Shown here in pieces: positions 61,868-64,000 of a stretch of 64,000 bases of DNA (position 1 is its first letter; each line of letters starts with the position of its first letter). The notes below the pieces were generated by a model. The model worked only from the letters and a program-made list of their open reading frames with translations. It made no database searches and was not told where the DNA came from. The translations under genes were made by a program, and so were the position numbers. Source of the stretch: Zunongwangia profunda SM-A87 (GTDB lineage: Bacteria; Bacteroidota; Bacteroidia; Flavobacteriales; Flavobacteriaceae). Where the stretch lies: assembly GCF_000023465.1 (NCBI RefSeq), contig NC_014041.1, positions 496,001-560,000 on the forward strand, written 5' to 3'.

Positions 61868-61975
61868 ATATATTGTTTAAAGATAGATAAAATCAAGCAG
61901 AGGGAGCTATATAGCATTTATTCTCTAGCATACGATCATATAAATTCATTTTTGATTATTAGTCTGTTAAATTAA

Positions 61976-62010
61976 AAAGCACATCCCAAAAAAGGATGTG
62001 CTTTCTTTTT
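61976..62010. terminator. Bidirectional terminator between M16 and DUF6520 genes
   Basis: AAAGCACATCC (61976-61986) and GGATGTGCTTT (61994-62004), perfect 11-bp stem with a seven-base loop, T-rich on both sides. Confidence 0.85.
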
Positions 62011-62017
62011 CAAACCC

Positions 62018-62302
62018 CTAGAAATTTAATTCTATAATATTGGGGTTTTCCGAAACACTTGTTTTTCGCGTGTCCAAATCCATTTCATCGTAAACGTCGA
62101 AAGTGGGTCCATTCACGGAGGTACTTACCTGACAGGTATAGGGGTCATCTTCTTGATTAGAACAATTTTGCTCATCAATTTCAAGCCAAGAATTATTTAC
62201 TCGGATATAATCACTGGCCTGCTCTTTAGTGTTTACTGTCGTAAACGACATTCCGATAGTACTAACAAAGGCTAGTGCTGGTAATAAGCTTTTAAATTTC
62301 AT
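62018..62302 (-). CDS. Small secreted DUF6520-type protein
   Basis: A 94-residue protein: a hydrophobic signal (FKSLLPALAFVSTIGMSFTT) and then a short acidic mature part with NSWLEIDEQNCSNQEDDPYTCQVSTSVNGPTFDVYDEMD. Two cysteines 14 residues apart are the only ones. The start ATG at 62302 gives the classical signal; an upstream ATG at 62329 would add nine residues. DUF6520 proteins are Bacteroidota-specific and of unknown function. It is 68 bases downstream of the MauE gene on the same strand. Confidence 0.8.
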   Translation of the reverse strand: MKFKSLLPALAFVSTIGMSFTTVNTKEQASDYIRVNNSWLEIDEQNCSNQEDDPYTCQVSTSVNGPTFDVYDEMDLDTRKTSVSENPNIIELNF

Positions 62303-62370
62303 AATTTTAGAATTTAAATGGTTAAACAAATGCCTACTTTTTTCTACAGGTGTTCGGCTAATTCCCTGAT

Positions 62371-62838
62371 CTATCGCGATAATTTTTTTGGTGGAGAAAG
62401 TAAATAAATACCGGACAGAGCGAGCGCTTCGCTAAACAGATTAAATAGGAAATGCTGCTTCCAACTCATTTCTGCTAATATTCCACCACAACTACATGGT
62501 TGTTGCATCGGAAATATTACAATCCATCCGGTATACATTATGAAAACAAAAATTAAAATCCCCGCACATATAAGCCCAGTATATCTGAATTTAGAAAAGC
62601 ACAGGCTCAAGGCCGTTGCAATTTCCACAGCCGGAAGTCCCCAACTTATTATTAAAGCCAATGACTTTCCGAAATAAAGTGGTGTGTTCCTTAAACTGGT
62701 ATAAAGCGGATCAATATCAATGAGTTTAGATCCTCCCGTATAGGCAAACAGCAATATGAAATAACAAATTATCCCGTACAACAAGTTCTTCTGTTTCGAA
62801 TGCGCTAAGCCCGACCATTGTGTTTTTTCTTCCAACAT
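62371..62838 (-). CDS. MauE/DoxX-type redox-associated membrane protein
   Basis: A 155-residue protein with four hydrophobic helices and the motif QQPCSCGGILAEMSWKQHFLFN, characteristic of the flavobacterial MauE-like group. MauE proteins are proposed to move electrons or help disulfide formation across the membrane, as DoxX/VKOR-like partners. The neighbouring small secreted protein has two cysteines and might be its client, but this is inferred. Confidence 0.85.
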   Translation of the reverse strand: MLEEKTQWSGLAHSKQKNLLYGIICYFILLFAYTGGSKLIDIDPLYTSLRNTPLYFGKSLALIISWGLPAVEIATALSLCFSKFRYTGLICAGILIFVFIMYTGWIVIFPMQQPCSCGGILAEMSWKQHFLFNLFSEALALSGIYLLSPPKKLSR

Positions 62839-62925
62839 TCCTTCTTACTTTTAAATCTTAATCTTTTTTATAATGGATTAAAATTATATATAAATACATT
62901 TTAATGAGGAAGATATGTTTAGTAA

Positions 62926-63858
62926 TTAGGATTTATCATCTAGTTTTCGAAGTTCTGAAGGACTAATCCCATAGGTCTTTTTAAATAAGGCAGAAAAAGT
63001 TGAGGTGTGTGGAAATCCGAAGAGTGTTGCTATAGTATCAATATTTTCATCGGTACTACTAAGTATCATTCGAGCATGATGCAAACGCTCCTTACGGTGA
63101 TATCTATAAATAGTATCATTATATAGTTCTTTAAAGCCTTTTTTTAATTTATCCTGATTCATAAACATTGCTGAAGCCAGTTCTTCTATAGTCGGTAATT
63201 TTTTCTGTAAGTGTCGATCAATATAGAATTTAAGCTTTTGAATCGTTTCAATGTCCTCCTTGGTTTTTAATATTTTAAGGGGAGTTTCCTTTGCTTTCTT
63301 ATTTTGTAAGACTTTGCGCTGCTCCTTACTTATCATTAATGGGTTAGATTCAATAATCTGTGAGCCCATAATTAAATAATGATCTTTTAGTTTGGGATAC
63401 TGAATATGGAATAAGGTGCAAAATAGTTCCTGAGATAAGCCTTTATTAGTTGTGAAGCTCATGCGAAAAGGACAGCTTTGTCGCTTGCTATTAGGGAAGC
63501 TTTTGAACTCTTTTCTGAGGACCTCAAGATCATCCTGATGAATTAAATCGAATATCGATGACTTTCCCGGAATAATGGTATGAGGTATCGGAAATGAAGT
63601 TGTAATTAATTGGTATTGAGTGTTCAATAGAAAAATATACTGCACAATACAGCGCTTTATTTCAGATCTGGTGCCAAATATAAATGGATTATAGGCGTGA
63701 CTAAGATCATCGCTAAGCATATTTATAGAGCTAATAATATCTTCGATATTATCGTTATGATCAGATCTGGGTATTCTGTGGGTAAAGTTACCCGACCCCA
63801 TTAATAGCAATACTTCCTTAATTGCCTCAAGCCGTTTTGTATTTTCAGGTTGGTTCAT
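62926..63858 (-). CDS. AraC family regulator with HAMP/PAS-like N-terminus
   Basis: A 310-residue protein. Residues 1-50 look like a HAMP-like segment (LMGSGNFTHRIPRSDHNDNIEDIISSINMLSDDL), the middle is PAS-like (LLNTQYQLITTSFPIPHTIIPGKSSIFDLIHQDD), and the C-terminus is an AraC DNA-binding domain with two HTHs (IEELASAMFMNQDKLKKGFKELYNDTIYRYHRKERLHHARMIL and IDTIATLFGFPHTSTFSALFKKTYGISPSELRK). It lies just upstream of the MauE and DUF6520 genes on the same strand and likely controls them or the SusCD locus. Confidence 0.85.
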   Translation of the reverse strand: MNQPENTKRLEAIKEVLLLMGSGNFTHRIPRSDHNDNIEDIISSINMLSDDLSHAYNPFIFGTRSEIKRCIVQYIFLLNTQYQLITTSFPIPHTIIPGKSSIFDLIHQDDLEVLRKEFKSFPNSKRQSCPFRMSFTTNKGLSQELFCTLFHIQYPKLKDHYLIMGSQIIESNPLMISKEQRKVLQNKKAKETPLKILKTKEDIETIQKLKFYIDRHLQKKLPTIEELASAMFMNQDKLKKGFKELYNDTIYRYHRKERLHHARMILSSTDENIDTIATLFGFPHTSTFSALFKKTYGISPSELRKLDDKS

Positions 63859-63879
63859 GGTATTGTGATTTAGGTTAGG

Positions 63880-64000
63880 TTACAGCTGGTGTATATAAGC
63901 TTTTCCCTCAGTAGGATCTCTAAAAATCCGTATGGGAATACCAAACTTTCGGCTAATTTTATAATAGCGTGCAAAGGTATCTGTGCGATGCTCCTCAACA
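63880..64000 (-). CDS. C-terminal end of an unknown protein (partial)
   Basis: On the minus strand the frame is open from the window edge to a TAA at 63880-63882 and encodes 39 residues ending RKFGIPIRIFRDPTEGKAYI then HQL. No family was recognised. It ends 21 bases before the AraC start codon in the same direction. Confidence 0.5.
   Translation of the reverse strand, partial: VEEHRTDTFARYYKISRKFGIPIRIFRDPTEGKAYIHQL

Noticed and set aside
1..64000. Complete mobile elements, prophage or CRISPR arrays
   Set aside because: No transposase, integrase, phage structural or cas genes and no regular repeat-spacer arrays were found on either strand.

Overview
The window looks like a chromosomal segment from a marine-type member of the Flavobacteriaceae (Bacteroidota). 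The evidence is: AT-rich DNA, TTTG-N17-19-TAnnTTTG promoters, SusC/SusD and carboxypeptidase-regulatory-domain TonB receptors, a T9SS sorting-domain protein, and Bacteroidota-type families (DUF4271, DUF4296, DUF2723/GT117, DUF6520, MauE with a CxCGG motif). The exact genus cannot be fixed from the sequence alone; the Gramella/Zunongwangia/Salegentibacter group is a guess from gene order and protein style.

Layout. 1-5500: tail of an Lhr-type helicase, an intergenic repeat pair, a DUF1440-like protein, an omega-amidase-type nitrilase, an Ig-like lipoprotein with a ComF protein, and a coiled-coil membrane protein. 5500-20200: housekeeping and metabolism (glyS, ferritin, an Lrp regulator with saccharopine dehydrogenase, DUF423, pckA, hemD with DUF4271, and a GT2-pyrC-DUF4296 operon facing an epimerase, then tyrS and a LuxE-like protein). 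20200-27800: a small T9SS cargo, then a lipoprotein and TonB receptor divergent from a PhoB/PhoR-like two-component pair. The divergent intergenic region carries five half-sites in exact 11-bp phase, as expected for a Pho box array. 27800-36000: trmB, LysE-type exporter, an alkyltransferase-like protein, an Fe-S group (Mrp, NifU, ferredoxin reductase, ferredoxin), DUF3050, a glutaryl-CoA dehydrogenase and a tRNA methyltransferase. 36000-42400: the rplM-rpsI-rpsB-tsf operon with leader hairpins, and polA. 42400-52900: sugar MFS transporter with Tat-exported glycosylasparaginase, metallophosphoesterase, a cysteine-less thioredoxin-fold protein, polysaccharide deacetylase, GT117, tRNA-Gln and an SLC13 transporter.

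52900-64000 is the accessory part. A small HTH-like protein with repeated operator-like sites lies divergent from a candidate structured RNA (about 53929-54171). That RNA has pseudoknot-compatible pairings and its own intrinsic terminator. Next comes a SusC-SusD-M16 peptidase operon, then, on the opposite strand, a small secreted DUF6520 protein, a MauE-type redox membrane protein and an AraC regulator with a HAMP/PAS-like N-terminus. A truncated unknown gene runs off the right edge.

Functional links: saccharopine dehydrogenase and glutaryl-CoA dehydrogenase, though far apart, both fit lysine breakdown. The ferredoxin, its reductase, NifU and Mrp fit Fe-S assembly and electron delivery. The glycosylasparaginase and sugar transporter fit salvage of N-linked glycans. 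The right-hand cluster fits uptake of a peptide-like nutrient. All functions are read from sequence motifs only; no database search was run.
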